In this document: positions 29,002 to 41,596 of the stretch, piece by piece
How the letters are laid out: each line of letters opens with the position of its first letter
How positions within the stretch are numbered: the first letter of the stretch is position 1
Source: Allodiplogaster sudhausi
Taxonomy: Eukaryota > Nematoda > Chromadorea > Rhabditida > Diplogasteridae
Direction: 5' to 3'
Length of the DNA: 64,000 nucleotides
NCBI GenBank assembly: GCA_945643635.1
Contig: CALZFC010000001.1
Span: forward strand, 3,867,501 to 3,931,500
Notes under the pieces: generated by a model
The model's database searches: none
Told to the model about the DNA's origin: nothing
The model's input: only the letters and a program-made list of their open reading frames with translations
Program-made: the position numbers and the translations under genes

Positions 29002-30638
29002 TTCACACGACTAGCCTGATTTCGACATTTCATTAAAAAAACACGAAATTTTTTTAATTACAATTATTATGATTTTTAATAGAAAAAACTAAATCGGATA
29101 ATAACTGCTTGCAGGAGCACCTTGACTACCATGACCCAACCCATACCTGGCTAGCATTCCACTCCTCATCGCTTTCCCCTGATTCCTCTGCCGCGACGGG
29201 TGTCCTCGAGCGGCTTCTTCCACGCCTTGCCGCCAAGGCTCTTCTGGCTGCGGCTGCCTCAGCCTTCTTGGCTTCCATCTCAGCCTTGCTCGGTCGACCA
29301 CGGCGTTTTCCGGGCGTTACGGGCGGCTAGAAGAAAAATGTATTATTTCACTTCAAAAAAAAATTTCAATGTTTACGCTAATTGTTGTTAAAGTCATCCG
29401 CTAATTTAAAAAAAAAACTTATTAATTTTATATAACTTAACTCGGAGCGTAGACCTTACTACGGCTAAATTCAAGTTTTTTTTTTAAATCATCAGACGAG
29501 AAAACCATTCCATTACAACTTATTCCAACTTTCATGAATTCATCTAGACGCCTCTATGTATAATATATGCATGTACGTATATCATTGTCAGGCTGAGGAA
29601 ACTCAAAACTGAGCCTTCAGCTCCTTAAATGGTCCAGTAAACGGGATCTCAACGCAGAATATGCGCATTATTTTACTATAATGTATAATAACTTTAAAAG
29701 TTTAAAAGTTCTCTCGAACCTCACTAGCCCGCTCCACCATCTCGTGCTCCTTCTCCTTGAATGTGGGGTGGAAAAAGCATTAAACAACGATTGTACTGAC
29801 TTTTTAAGATTGCTGTTAGATATCTCGAAAGAACGTCAAGAAGACAAAAAGCTAATTTACAGAGCCCACATATAGCACAGGGTAGGGCGATAAGCCAATA
29901 AATCATCTATTTTCGTTTAGAATAAAAGGGTTTAAAGAGTTAGGCCGAAGAGCTCTCGAGGGGAGCATGAAGTGAGAAAAATATTTCATTTCGGAGGCTT
30001 CATGCTGGGCGGAGAGTGGGCTGTGGGAGAGTGGGGGATAGCATGTCGGGAGGGGGGGGGGGGTCTAACAAATCCATTTCAGTGGGGGGAGGGGGGGGGG
30101 TCTAAGACCTGTTACCCCCCCCCTACTCACCACGTCTTCTTCACTGTCTCGTGCTCTCACTGATGGGCCGGGCGTACTCGAGCGGCTTACAGCAGACAAC
30201 GCTGCAGACATGTCTCTTCTCGCTGCTGCCGCTGCTGCCTTCGCCTCATTCGACATGCGGGGACGGCCTCGCTTTCCTGGCGTTCGAAGGGCCTGAAAGT
30301 GCCCTCCAAAGTTTCAAAATGCTAGGCCTAAAACTGTCAAAGAGATTCAAATGATGTATTTTTTTAATTAGAAAAAAAATCGTACTTTTAAACTAGTAAG
30401 GCTAGGAGTGCCCTGGATTTCATTTAATTTAGAAAAGAGGTGCGCCCATGCACCTCTCTCGTCGCTGAGCTGGGTGCCATGACGGTCCCAATTAAAACTT
30501 ATTCTAAAAATGGTGTGCTTACCTCTCTCGATCGTTCTCTACTCTCCCTCTCTTCTTGAGTCAAGCGCGGCCGGCCTCGAGGGCGCTTCGCTGGAGTTGG
30601 CGTCAGCTGAATTTGAGTAATAAATATAAAGAAGAAGA

Positions 30639-30672
<34 letters not shown>

Positions 30673-32515
30673 TGAAGAAGAAAAAAAAATATTCTCTCAA
30701 AAACCTCATCGCTCTCACTGTCCTTGTCGGTTCTGTCATCCGCCTCCTCGTGCCTCTTTCCGCCACTTCGTTTCTAAATGCAAGTAGGAGATGAAATTAG
30801 CTCTACACTTGCAAAGCAAGCATTTTTTTTAACCTAACCATAAGATGTCAGAAATGTTCTGAGAAAATTAATTTATATATTTGTAAATAAATAATTTAAT
30901 ATTCACAATATTATTATTTCATATAGCAATAAAAAAAGATAACTAGCAAATTGAAATTTTTTTTATTTTCAAATCGCACTTTTCAAACTGGGAATGCTTG
31001 GAGGGCCGTGGATTACATTTGATGTATGAAAAAGGTGGTGTACCCAGGCACCCCTCTCGGCGCGGGGCTGGGGTGCCAGGATGGCCCCAGTTACACTTGA
31101 TTAGAGAAAGAGTGAGTCTATGCACTACCTCTCCCGACATGGGTGTTCTCGATCGCTCTCTCCTCTCCCTCTCTTCCTTCGTCAAGCGGGGCCGACCGCG
31201 AGGGCGCTTCGCTGGCGTTGCCGCCGGCTAAATTAACGTAATGATTATGAAATATTAATTCCCGGTTTTTTCATCAATATATACCATTAAGATTTCTTTA
31301 TACTTATGTTATCGTCAGCTGAATTAAAGTACTAATTATAAAGGAAAAGTAGTAATAAAAAATTATGAGAAAAACACCAAAAAAAAGCATTCTCTCTCTC
31401 TCTTTCTCTCCAAAAACCTCATCGCTCTCACTGTCCTTGTTGGTTCTGTCATCGGCCTCCTCGTGCCTCTTTCCACCACGTCGTAACTAAATAGAAAAAT
31501 AATACATGAAATTAACTTTTCAACTCAATTTGCCTCCTTTTTTTATCTTGAGCCGATCCAGATGTAAGCAGCTTTACGCCGACAATTAATTTATACACTT
31601 GTAGACAAATATTTCATTAACAAGATTTCATATATCAATTTAAAAAAGTTAATTAGCAAATTAAAATAAATATATACCTTAGTCTTAACGGAGCTAGTTG
31701 ATAAGGTTCGCGGAGGAGGAGGCTTCTTCACCGGCGTCTTTCTTCCTGAGCCGGCGCGGACTCCCTTCGCCGCCATGAAAGGCTAAAGAATCTTGTTTAC
31801 GCAAGCTCGTTTTTATCCCATGTTAGTATAGTAAAAAACACACATAGTGATAACTATTTTGAATCTAGTAAATAATAATAATATATAATAATAATAGTAA
31901 CACCAGCAACAACAATAATAGTAATAACAAAACAACATATAACACTAATGATAACAATAATAATAATAACAGATAATAAATAAATAGAAAACATTCTTTT
32001 AATACCTGCTTGGCCAGAGTGGCTACCTTCTTCTCGCCCTCCTCCTCATCTTCTTCCTCGCTCTCTTCTCCACTCTCTTCCGTGGTGGTGCTTCTGCAGT
32101 GATTGGAGATATTGAGCTAATGTTCTCTATGAATAAGTAGTTTGATAAATAAACAGATGAATAAATCAATAGGTATACCAAAAAGTGGATAAATAAATAT
32201 GTATACAAAAAAGATTGCCTAACATTCCATCACTGCTGCTCTTGTCTAGTTCTTGCATCATTCTCTGGATTTCGTTGCGACCTCTTCCAGGGGGTCTTCC
32301 AGGGGGCGCCTTGAGTTTACCGAGAACGGCGCCTCTTTTATCGGTAGCTCCGCCCCTTCTACCGGAAGCTCCGCCCCTTCTGCTGCTAGCTCCGCCCCTT
32401 TTGCCGATAGCTCCGCCCCCTCTGCCTCTTCCAACAATCCGAGAGATGGAGGTGCCGCCGCCGCGGCAGAGTCCCCAGGGTGATGCGACAGAGAGGTCCA
32501 GGCCCGCTGGAAGAA

Positions 32516-32552
<37 letters not shown>

Positions 32553-32607
32553 CAGAGATCATAGAGAGAGAAAGAAATCAGAGAGAGAGAGAAAGAGATC
32601 AGAGATC

Positions 32608-32651
<44 letters not shown>

Positions 32652-33566
32652 GTAAGAGAGAGATAAAGACATAAGAATTGCCGTTCGAACTTTCCCTCTA
32701 GCTTCTCATCTCTCTCTCTCTCTCTCTCTTCCTCCCTCTTACCACTAGCGTCCGCCATGTCGATCTCGAAATCAGAGTCCGGATTCTCGACAACCGCATC
32801 CAGTGCATTCGTGTTGACTTCCTCCTCGGGCTGAGAATTCACAAAAAAGCTCTTTAAAACCATACATTTATAAGTGTAATATTGCAATAAAATTCATGTG
32901 GTTTTTAGGATGAAATACGCGAGAGAAAAATACTCTCTTTCATCAATTCCCCTGGACTGCAAAATGTGAGTAGATAATAAAATAAGTAATATAGAAAAAA
33001 ATAACAAAAATAAACTATAAAATAAAAATAAAATACAAAAATAGAAACTTCATCATCTTCCAGCTCAATCGAGTCGAATTCGTCCAGTGAGAGTGGATCG
33101 AGGAAAGGCTAGAAAAATGTATTTTTATAATTTTTTTATTTAAAAAAACACTGTTTTCAAGGACTAAATCAAATCTAACAAAATTATCTAAATTCATGTT
33201 TCAGATATATAACATAAAAAAATAGGCACAGGATAAGACGAGTATTACTTCGAAGGACTCTTATTGTTGACTCTTATAAAATGTTAATTTAAATAAAGTA
33301 GGATAACAGGGGTACCGTAGCTATAGGTTACTATATACAGGGTTACTGTAGGTAGAGGTTACGGTAGCTTGCCTGAATCATGTCGTCTGGACGGTCCTTG
33401 GAGAGTGGTGCGCGTACTTCAAAGTCGCGGAGATCCCCAATCAGCAGATTGCACAGGATGCCGTGTAGTTCACTTTGACGCCTAAAACACTTTCTTTATC
33501 TCTCTCTCTCTCTCTCTCCTCGCTCTATCTCTCTTCTCTCTCTCTCTCTCTCTTCTCTCTCTATCT

Positions 33567-33608
<42 letters not shown>

Positions 33609-36600
33609 TACTCACAATTACTCTCATTCTTTCACATTCACAATAACAATAAAAAGTGCTTAGGAATCCTGTCAAATCGTTTCGAAATGCATTTTATAGT
33701 ATATATTTTTTACTATTCATACTCTTTTTAACCCTTGCCGGATGCCGGATGGTGAGGGGGACTACAGTAAAAAAAAAGTCTAACGCAGGCGTGACTCGGC
33801 TCGCTGCAAGGCCCTCAAGTTCATCCAAGCACGACAGCACAACCACCGCTTCTGAAGTAATTTTTATCGTTGGATGCGGGCACAATGGGTTGTATTCTAA
33901 CAGTGAACCAGTAAATGGGTAAAAACCTATTCCCTTACCCATGGGATTGAAACTGAAACGGGATTACCCATTGGGATTGAAATTATAAAAAAACCATTCC
34001 TTTACCCATGGGATTGAGGCTGAGATGGCATGGGATTGGAAAAAAACCCATTTCCTTACCCATGGGATTGAGATCCTGTACGCGTCGCTCGAGATCGACG
34101 CCACGCATCGCGTCGCGGAACTAGAATAAAATATTTTTAGTTTTCTCTTTTCTTCTTCTTTTATTCCTTTCCTACAATTTCCCCTCATATTTTTCAAATA
34201 ATTCAACACCTTCGATCGTCATACTGTAATTACTGTATTCAATGTATATGATTACCATATCCTAATGTAAAGAGAGAGAGAGAGAGAGAGAGAGGGAGAT
34301 AGCCACACGCGAGAGAGGGAGAGAAATCGAAAGAGAGAGAGAGAGGGAGAGAGAGAGAGAGAGAGAGAAGCAACAAGCGAGAGAGAGAGAGAGAGAGAAA
34401 CAGAGATAACCAACAAGGCGGTATATCCGATGCCAGATGACATTCTTCGACTGTGTCGGCATGTTCGGACGAGGGTCGACATACGAGAAGGAAGAGGGTT
34501 GGGCGCTGCGCATTTCGACCATTCGCTCCGTCATGTAGCTCTAGAAATATGGGGCATTTGTCTACTTATTTAATAACATAAATAATAATAAAATAATAAT
34601 TACCGTATAATTATAATAATCACTATCATGTTACCTAATTTAAAATGCCATGACAAATTTCTCTTCTCGTCGGCATTTGAGCTAGAAATGGAAGAAAATT
34701 TTCTTTCTTTGAATTAAAAAAAAAGAACTCGGTAAAGTAACCGCAATTTAGAGAAAGGATTCCATTATGAGAAAATCAATAAACCAAAGATCAATAAACA
34801 ACTGACAATGATGTACTTGCGAGTGAGATCAACCCGTCGTGTTAAGCGGCGCTTTCGCGCCAATTCTGCCATTGTTTGCGACCAGATTTTGCTGCCCTGT
34901 GAAAAAAAATTTTTCATCCGAAATTTTTGTTTAATATAAAATTTAAAAAAAAAACCTACTCCAGCAGCAACCCAGTGCCGCCTGCCAATTAGAATGTCGT
35001 AAAAAAAGAACTACCTTCTTATTCAAATAGCTCTCTCTCTCTATCTCTCTCTCTCTCGCTCAATTTGTAAACCTACCATAACACTTTCACGAATACTACC
35101 GCAACCCCTTAATGAATACATTAGTACCTTTCCGTGAATACTACTGTAACCCCTTCCATGAATACTACCATAACTCTACAATACGGCCCTCCTCCTTGAC
35201 CCTTACCGTAACCCCCCTTGTCTCACCTCTTCTACAGTAATCGGTGGTGGATGATGTCGCCAGCGTCGCTTCTCTGCCTTCATTCTCTCGACTCGATGTT
35301 CATCGTTCATCAGGCGGATATCATTCACTTTCTCACTAAAATACTTTTTTCTTTAAAACTTTTTTTTTCGTCAAAAATAGAATGCTTTTTCTTTAAACAT
35401 TTTTTCCTTAAAAAAATAAATACTTTTTCTTTAAACTCCCTTTTTCTCTCCTTAAATATAGTTAATTACAACGAAACTAGTACTGAAATATATTTAAAAA
35501 AAAAACTTTTTTTAAATGCAATTAAAACAAACATGTGCATTATATTCAGCTGTTTTTTTTCAATATAGAAAAAAGTACTTTCTGAGAATAAAAATAACTA
35601 ACGTCACTTCATCGATGGTTCGAGTGCGGCGTAGAGCGCTGTTGTTAAGAATCCGTATGAGAGCCTCTTCAGAGACACCGCGTCTGAATAGAGTGGACTT
35701 TCGCTGTGAGAACGAGAAAGAAAGTAGAGTGAGGAAGTAGAGAAGAAAGGGAGAGAGAGAGAGGCGAGAGAGAGAGAGAAGAGAGAGTGAGAGGAAAAAG
35801 AGAGATAAATCAGCGAGAGAGTGAGAGAAACACAGAGAAAAAGAGAGAGAGATAGAGAGAGAGAGACAAGCGAGAGAGAAAGAGAGGGAGAGAGAGAAAA
35901 AGCGAGAAAGGAGTAGGGAGAGAGGAGAGAGAGTTAAAAGAGAGAGGAGCAGAAGAGAAAGTGAGATATAAGAGAGGGAGAAAGATATATAGGAGAGAGA
36001 GCGATCTAAGAGGGAGAGAGAGAGAGAGGGAGGGAAAATATTAAAACGAACTCTTTGATCCCCTCGTAGAGTAGCCGTAGCTCGTCACTCGACCAGTCAC
36101 CCTTGTTAAAGTTCCCGCCGCTGCGAAGACGCTGAGATCGGAAATAATTTAAACAACTCTTCACAAGCTAACATTTCCTTCTCTTTCCTTTGTCTCTAAC
36201 CACCAAATCTAAGCTCAATTACTTTCCCTCTCCTTGAGAGATATATCCCACTCATCTCTCTCTCTCTCTCTCATCCTCTCTCTCTCCTCTCTCACTCGCT
36301 CTCTCTCCTTCCTCTCTCTCTCCTCTCTCTCTCTCTCTTCTCTAACCGTCTCCAGCACACTCGGCTCCGATGCCAGTTCCATCTCAATCTGCATTGCGAC
36401 TGGGTCGATGGCCCTGCTCGTCTTATTCTTCTCTCCTCCATTCACTGTCTTCTTCTCCAACATCGGATTCCTCTCGCTCCCTGTGCCCTCCTCATCTTCT
36501 TCATTCTCCGTGTAATCCGTGCGTCTTTGTTCATCGTCAGAACCTAGTTAAAAAATAATAAGAAAATGCATTTTCAAAATAAAAAAGTTTAAACTTAAAT

Positions 36601-37836
36601 AATAAAATCTTCTATGGATCAATTTAATATCAATACTGAAAATACAGCATACTACTTTTCGTGCACTTAAAAATGACACTCGCTTAGCACTCTTTTCTCA
36701 ACTTTTTCTTTTCTACTATTCTTTTCATCAGAAAAAATTATAATACCAAATTCTCTCGCTGATTTCAAGTCACAGGACTTGAATTCTCTCGCCTCTCTCT
36801 CTCCCTAACCTTTCTCTCTCCGCTCTCTCTCTCTCTCTCTCCCTCTCTCTCTCGCCCTATCTGTCTCCTTTTTTTCTCTGTCTCTCTCTCCTCTCTTTCC
36901 GTTTTCTTTCTCTCCCTCTCTCTCTCTCTTTCTACCTTTCTCTCTCTCTCCCTCTCTCTTTTTCTCTTTCCTTCACTTATTCTCCCTCTCTCTCTCTTCT
37001 CTCTCTCTCACTCCCTCTCGCACTGACTTTCTTCCAGTTCCGGATAACCCGACCGTGCTTCTCCTTCTTCCCTCTCCTCTCCATTCTCTTCACGGTGACT
37101 TCTACGTCTGCTTCGACTGTTGCTCCCTTGTTGTTCTTGCTGTACATCTTCTCCTTCTCTTCTTCTGCTCTCATCCTCATACATCGCAACATCCGCGTCA
37201 ATTTCCTCGTCTGCCTCGAATCCGCCGCGCAGTATGCGTTCAGCTGCGAATTGCAGGCGCTCAGCAGCAAATCGCTCGCGTTCGGTTGCCTCTGAAATAG
37301 TAAAATGGCGAGGAAGAAAGAATATATATATCTCGAGCGAATATGGACTAGTCATAAAGCTAGATACCGTAGTAATATGCAAGAGCCAGAGAATCAAGAG
37401 AAAATTTCATTGGAATAAAATTACGGGATAACATAAGATTATTATCGAAACGTAATTTCGTCTTGATTCTCTTGAATGCATATTACTACGGCAGCTGCTG
37501 GATATCTAGGAGGGGGGGTTATTATGGGGAGGGGGGGGGGGGCTAACTAACCACTGCCGTCTCCTCTCTCCGATGGCAAGCCGGGCGCATCATGGCCTTC
37601 ATCTGTCGTCAAGTCATCGCCTTCACTCCGCGGTCTTACGGGTGCCAAGTCAGCATACTCTGTAATATTTTTACTAACTTTTTTTTCTTATAAATATTAA
37701 TATTAACTTCATCTGTGCATATTTATATTAGTCTACAAGTTATATCAACACTAGTCTACTCTTTCCTTGCAAACACTCGCCTATCTACTTAATTCGGTCT
37801 TTTTTAATTCTTAATACCGTGTGCTACTTCATTCAT
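25981..37836 (-). CDS. acidic Myb/SANT-like, RGG-repeat, multi-AT-hook chromatin protein
   Basis: A 27-exon model of about 970 residues. Exons are 37836-37818, 37659-37552, 37291-37028, 36543-36347, 36131-36048, 35703-35608, 35331-35227, 34896-34807, 34540-34415, 34120-34082 (uncertain), 33481-33373, 33108-33049, 32830-32743, 32506-32224, 32093-32006, 31782-31678, 31486-31418, 31227-31129, 30773-30705, 30606-30523, 30292-30131, 29755-29720, 29326-29147, 28852-28748, 28572-28486, 28180-28097 and 26064-25981 (TGA). The N-terminal third is acidic and coiled-coil-like. A Myb/SANT-like stretch follows (DWSSDELRLLYEGIKEF ... RRTRTIDE). Then come acidic patches, a 9-residue RGGA repeat, and six AT-hooks (three KRPRGRPRLT, two KRGRPR, one KRRGRPSK). 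The last part is made of repeated exon types. Expected to bind AT-rich DNA in the nucleus. The junction around exon 10 does not close in phase, so two genes or a missed exon remain possible. No orthologue was recognised. Confidence 0.72.
26204..27998. mobile_element. 1.8 kb TTAA-flanked foldback element in an AT-hook-gene intron
   Basis: The outer ends are inverted copies (GAGAGCCTCTC then YGTAAGG), flanked by TTAA at 26200-26203 and 27999-28002. The arms are near-identical inverted repeats of about 640 bp (26204-26852 and 27357-27998, with some mismatch at about 26222-26246). They share, for example, GGGGGAAAGTGTCGGATTTT and CACGTTTTTGCTCGTTGGGA. A loop of about 500 bp separates them. No transposase frame is present. 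The TTAA target fits piggyBac-type insertion, but the tip sequence is not a classical piggyBac tip. It lies only 139 bp from the last exon. Confidence 0.88.
32330..32436 (-). repeat. 27-bp coding minisatellite (RGGA repeats)
   Basis: Four units containing AGGGGCGGAGCT spaced 27 bp apart lie inside the exon 32506-32224. They encode 9-residue units ending in RGGA (KRGGA, RRGGA). RGG motifs are typical RNA- or G-quadruplex-binding segments. Flanking exon sequence continues in the same frame. Confidence 0.8.
33925..34075. repeat. short interspersed tandem motif CCCATGGGATTGA
   Basis: At least four copies of a TTACCCATGGGATTGA-like word are spaced about 30-50 bp apart next to the exon 34120-34082. 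The copy nearest the exon creates a strong-looking GTAAGG donor at 34059, which makes the exon end ambiguous. Confidence 0.7.
35740..36040. repeat. (GA)n microsatellite in an AT-hook-gene intron
   Basis: About 300 bp of imperfect GA repeat fill almost the whole intron 35704-36047. On the gene strand this is one long pyrimidine tract. Confidence 0.93.
36785..37018. repeat. (CT)n microsatellite in an AT-hook-gene intron
   Basis: Dense CT repeat with short interruptions in the intron 36544-37027. It ends about 10 bp from the exon 37291-37028 donor and is GA-rich on the gene strand. Confidence 0.9.
37367..37491. repeat. intronic hairpin with about 30-bp arms
   Basis: The outer arms CCGTAGTAATATGCA and TGCATATTACTACGG are perfect complements. 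They continue through AATCAAGA/TCTTGATT with a small bulge, and an inner AAATTACG/CGTAATTT pair follows. It lies in the AT-hook-gene intron 37292-37551. It could be a small foldback element or a hairpin RNA. Confidence 0.65.
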
Positions 37837-38618
37837 CACGGATAAAAAAATACATAAAAACAAAACAATACCTCGAGTATCGTCCATAACTGGATGTCGA
37901 ATAGTCGTGAGTGAAATCTACTGTGCTTATCTCAAAGTAAGCCTTTGTAAAGCTAAGTAAGACCAGAATCTCAGTTATAAATAAATAATAATGATTACAG
38001 CCACATGGAACTGTATAGAATAAAAAAAAATACATTTCAAACAAATCAATCATCAAACTTTATTCACGCAATCACATTCGGGAAACAACAAAAAATTAAT
38101 CTTCTTTAAGCTCATCAGAAGCTTCAACAACCTAATTAACAGTTAAACATATTATAAGTAACAGCGTTAGAAGTTAAGAGCACAATGTTAAACTTCAGGA
38201 CGGGGGAATATTATCTTACAGATCATATTTACAAGCTTAGCATAGTAGTGGTTCATAATACAGCGTAATAAATCAATAAACAAAAATACATAGGGACTGA
38301 TCTCGCTATGCACATGAATCGCATTAAAGCTCAGCACCGAATGTAACAAGTTTCAATAGTTCACTAAACACTACAACACCAGAAAAAAAACATTCAGGAA
38401 GTAAAGCAATAGAGAAAGAACCGAGATTATGTTCCGCGTGAATTAAGTGCAGCACAGAACTGTACAGTAGCTTCAGTGAGAACTAAGATTACAGTACTCA
38501 GCAATAACAACTTAGCAGTAATCATAAGGAAAATATCATTAAAAGAAGGCTAGCATATGCTCAGCGAAACTAAAGTTACAAATTGATAATAAAAGTTGCT
38601 CCGATTAAAGATGGAAAA

Positions 38619-40330
38619 TTACGCTCGCTCCTGAAAAGAAAGTGTTTATCAAAGGTACTCGCCAATTTTTTTTTTCGGGATTTGTGGAAAAGGCCAAGGA
38701 AAAGCTTTATGCCACGACGGTAACGGATATAATCCGTTGTCTCAATAAAGAAACCTATAAATCGATAGTATTTAAGAAGAAAAAAGCAACGGATAAATCA
38801 ATAGTATTGAAGAAAACAGAAAGAAATGGATAAAGCAGTCATATTGAAGAAAAAAAAAAGTTTTCTTTCAAAAGATAAATCCATCACCTGATATTCCTTG
38901 ATGACCATTTCGACGAGATTCTTCGTCTCTTCATCGAACCACTCACGCTTCAGCGCGGCGCTTGCAGTCAGCTAAAAACTATCTTATCTTTTCAATGTTA
39001 CAAGAACAAAAAAAAACCATTGTTCAATTCACCAATTATTAAGTAGAAAAAGAATTCCCGGGCAGAATTTATACCCTAAAAGCCATCTTCATTCCTGTTC
39101 ATTACCACTTAAGAATTTATACAAGAGGACCTCAACCTTAAAAAATTTCAGTACATAGCAATTTTTTTTTATAAAGAGTGAATAATTCTAAATTCCGGGA
39201 CATCTAATATGAAATTAGTTTTTATATAAGTTATAGAAAAGGTTTCTTTAGTAAATCTTTTTTTATATTTTAGTAACAATAAACTTTTCCTAACCCTGAT
39301 TCCCGGATCCACTCTCAGCATTCTCCGAATCGTCTCCTGCCCCTCTCCGCTCACGTCCTTCCAGTGGCGAGTCAGCACAAGGCGGCCTGATAAAACAATC
39401 CATCATTTATCATGTTTTCGTGACTTGGCCCTTTTAAGCTTTTTTTTCCTCTGGAAAATCTTTTTCATGACTTATGTAAGATAGTTTTTTTTTACTTTTC
39501 TTTTCTGGGGGCCTTCTGCAACTCGCTGGAGAAACTTTCTGGCCAGTGTTTAAAAATCTTCAAGTTTCAGAGATTTTCGGAATGGGAACAAAAATCAGAA
39601 TGGTACAGCCTCTTTCGCATTAATACATGCCAAAAATCAAATGGCATTGAGGGTTTTTTTTTTAAATATAACTTATGGGAGGGTCAACAGCAAAATGTAG
39701 ACCTATTTAACAGTGATGCTGGTGGTTGAGGGATGTGGGATAGTTACAGGGAATAAAAGCCACTGTCGAGGACCCACAAAATTAGGGTGGGGAAGGAGGA
39801 ATTGGGCCCGGAAACTAGGGTGGGTTTGCTGTTTCTGCCAAAATCTTACTCAAAAAGAAGGCGGGGTAGGAGGGGGCTTTGAGAAGGCCCAAAATCAGGG
39901 TGGGTCTGTCAAATCGACAGAACCTTTTTTTACCCTGGATAGTTATAAAAGACTTGAGATATCCGCTTCCGGATGCTCCTTCCTCTTCCTCCTCTCTAAC
40001 CTGTTGTTATCTGCCTGTCCATGTCCATGTCGTTGTAGTCGCCCGAGAAGGGCGGATAGCCGACAATCGTCGTGAAGATCACAACGCCAAGGGACCATCT
40101 AGAAATCATTGGAATTTTGGTAGAAAGATCAGTAAATCAAAGATCAAAGTTCACAGGTCAAAGATCAAAGTTCACAGATCAATAATCCTGACATATCCAC
40201 CGCCGGCGTGTACGTCTCTTCCCTGTTCTCGATCATCTCGGGCGCCATGTACGACGGCGTCCCGCAGTACGTCCGCATCGACTCAGCCGAGGCTGCCGTC
40301 TTCGAGAGGCCAAAGTCGGAGAGCTGTGCA

Positions 40331-40373
<43 letters not shown>

Positions 40374-41549
40374 GACAGAGTCAGGAAGAGGAGAGAGGGA
40401 GAGAGAGAGTCAGAGAGGAGAGAGAGAGAGAGGGAGAGAGACAGAGAGAGAGAGAGAGAGATCTGACATTCTCACTGCAAAAAAAGATCTCCAACCTTGA
40501 GCACGGTGTAATCCTTGTGATCGGCGAGTAGAATGTTCTCCAACTTGATATCCCGATGCGTAATTCCGATGGAATGCAAGTACTGTAGAAAAAAAAAAAA
40601 TTCACTCATGAATTCTATATTGAATTATGTACATTAATATACACTTATAATTCTTTTTAAAGGTCAGCTTGTTTTGGGGGGAGGGGTCATTTTGACCATG
40701 ACCGTTTTCACTGTGGATCGGAGAAGGAGTAGGGTGGGGGCCGTGAAATAGATTTTATCAATATATATATTTTACGGCCCTCCCCCGACTAGCCTCGACG
40801 GCGCACAGCATCTGATACGAGTAGAACTTGGTCATCTCCTCGCCGATGCCCTTGTTATCGTAGCGCGGTGCGGTGATGCGGTCAAAGAACTCGCCTTAAC
40901 ACAAAATAAAATAAATAATTTTATTTCAAAGAAAAGGAAAATATTCATAATTTTTTTTTTACAAACATTAAATAATAAACATATTTCAAAGGAACTCGGC
41001 TTTTTTAAAGATTTATATTACCAATCTTTAAAACAAATTATTTTCATAATCATTATTTTCTGCAAGTGATGAAATAAGAAATAATTCCAATAAAATACAA
41101 GTTAAGATCTCTACAAAAGAGAGGACGGGGCATAAGTTCACCTCCGCCAACATATTCCAGAATGAAGTAGGCAGACTTGGGACAGTCGATCCAATCGATG
41201 AATTCGACGCAGTTCGGCTGAAATGGTATATTGTATTTTTTAAGTATAATTTTTAAGAACTCACTAAACACATACATTCGTTTATCTGTTTTATTTTTTT
41301 TATCACAGGAAAGCCGTCTACTTCTTCTAATGCCAAATGCTGTGACTTTACACTTTGCTAAAAGATGAAAGATGAATACAGTAATCTCATTACAGTAATC
41401 CCTTGTGCTCTCTCCAAACTGACATGCTTAATCCCTTGCATGATGACCACTTCGTTCATGATCTCCTTGGTCGTACACGTGGAGCGAGAGAAGCGGTGAG
41501 ACACATGTTTGATACCCACAATCTTAATGTAAATAAATTTTTTACTCGC

Positions 41550-41596
<47 letters not shown>

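Noticed and set aside
33694..33942. Open frames on both strands at 33656-33942
   Set aside because: Overlapping short frames next to CT repeat and the CCCATGGG repeat, without conserved motif or splice context.
34821..35710. Naming the AT-hook gene as TIMELESS, BDP1 or GON4L from its SANT-like part
   Set aside because: Alignments from memory were too weak for any of them; left unnamed.
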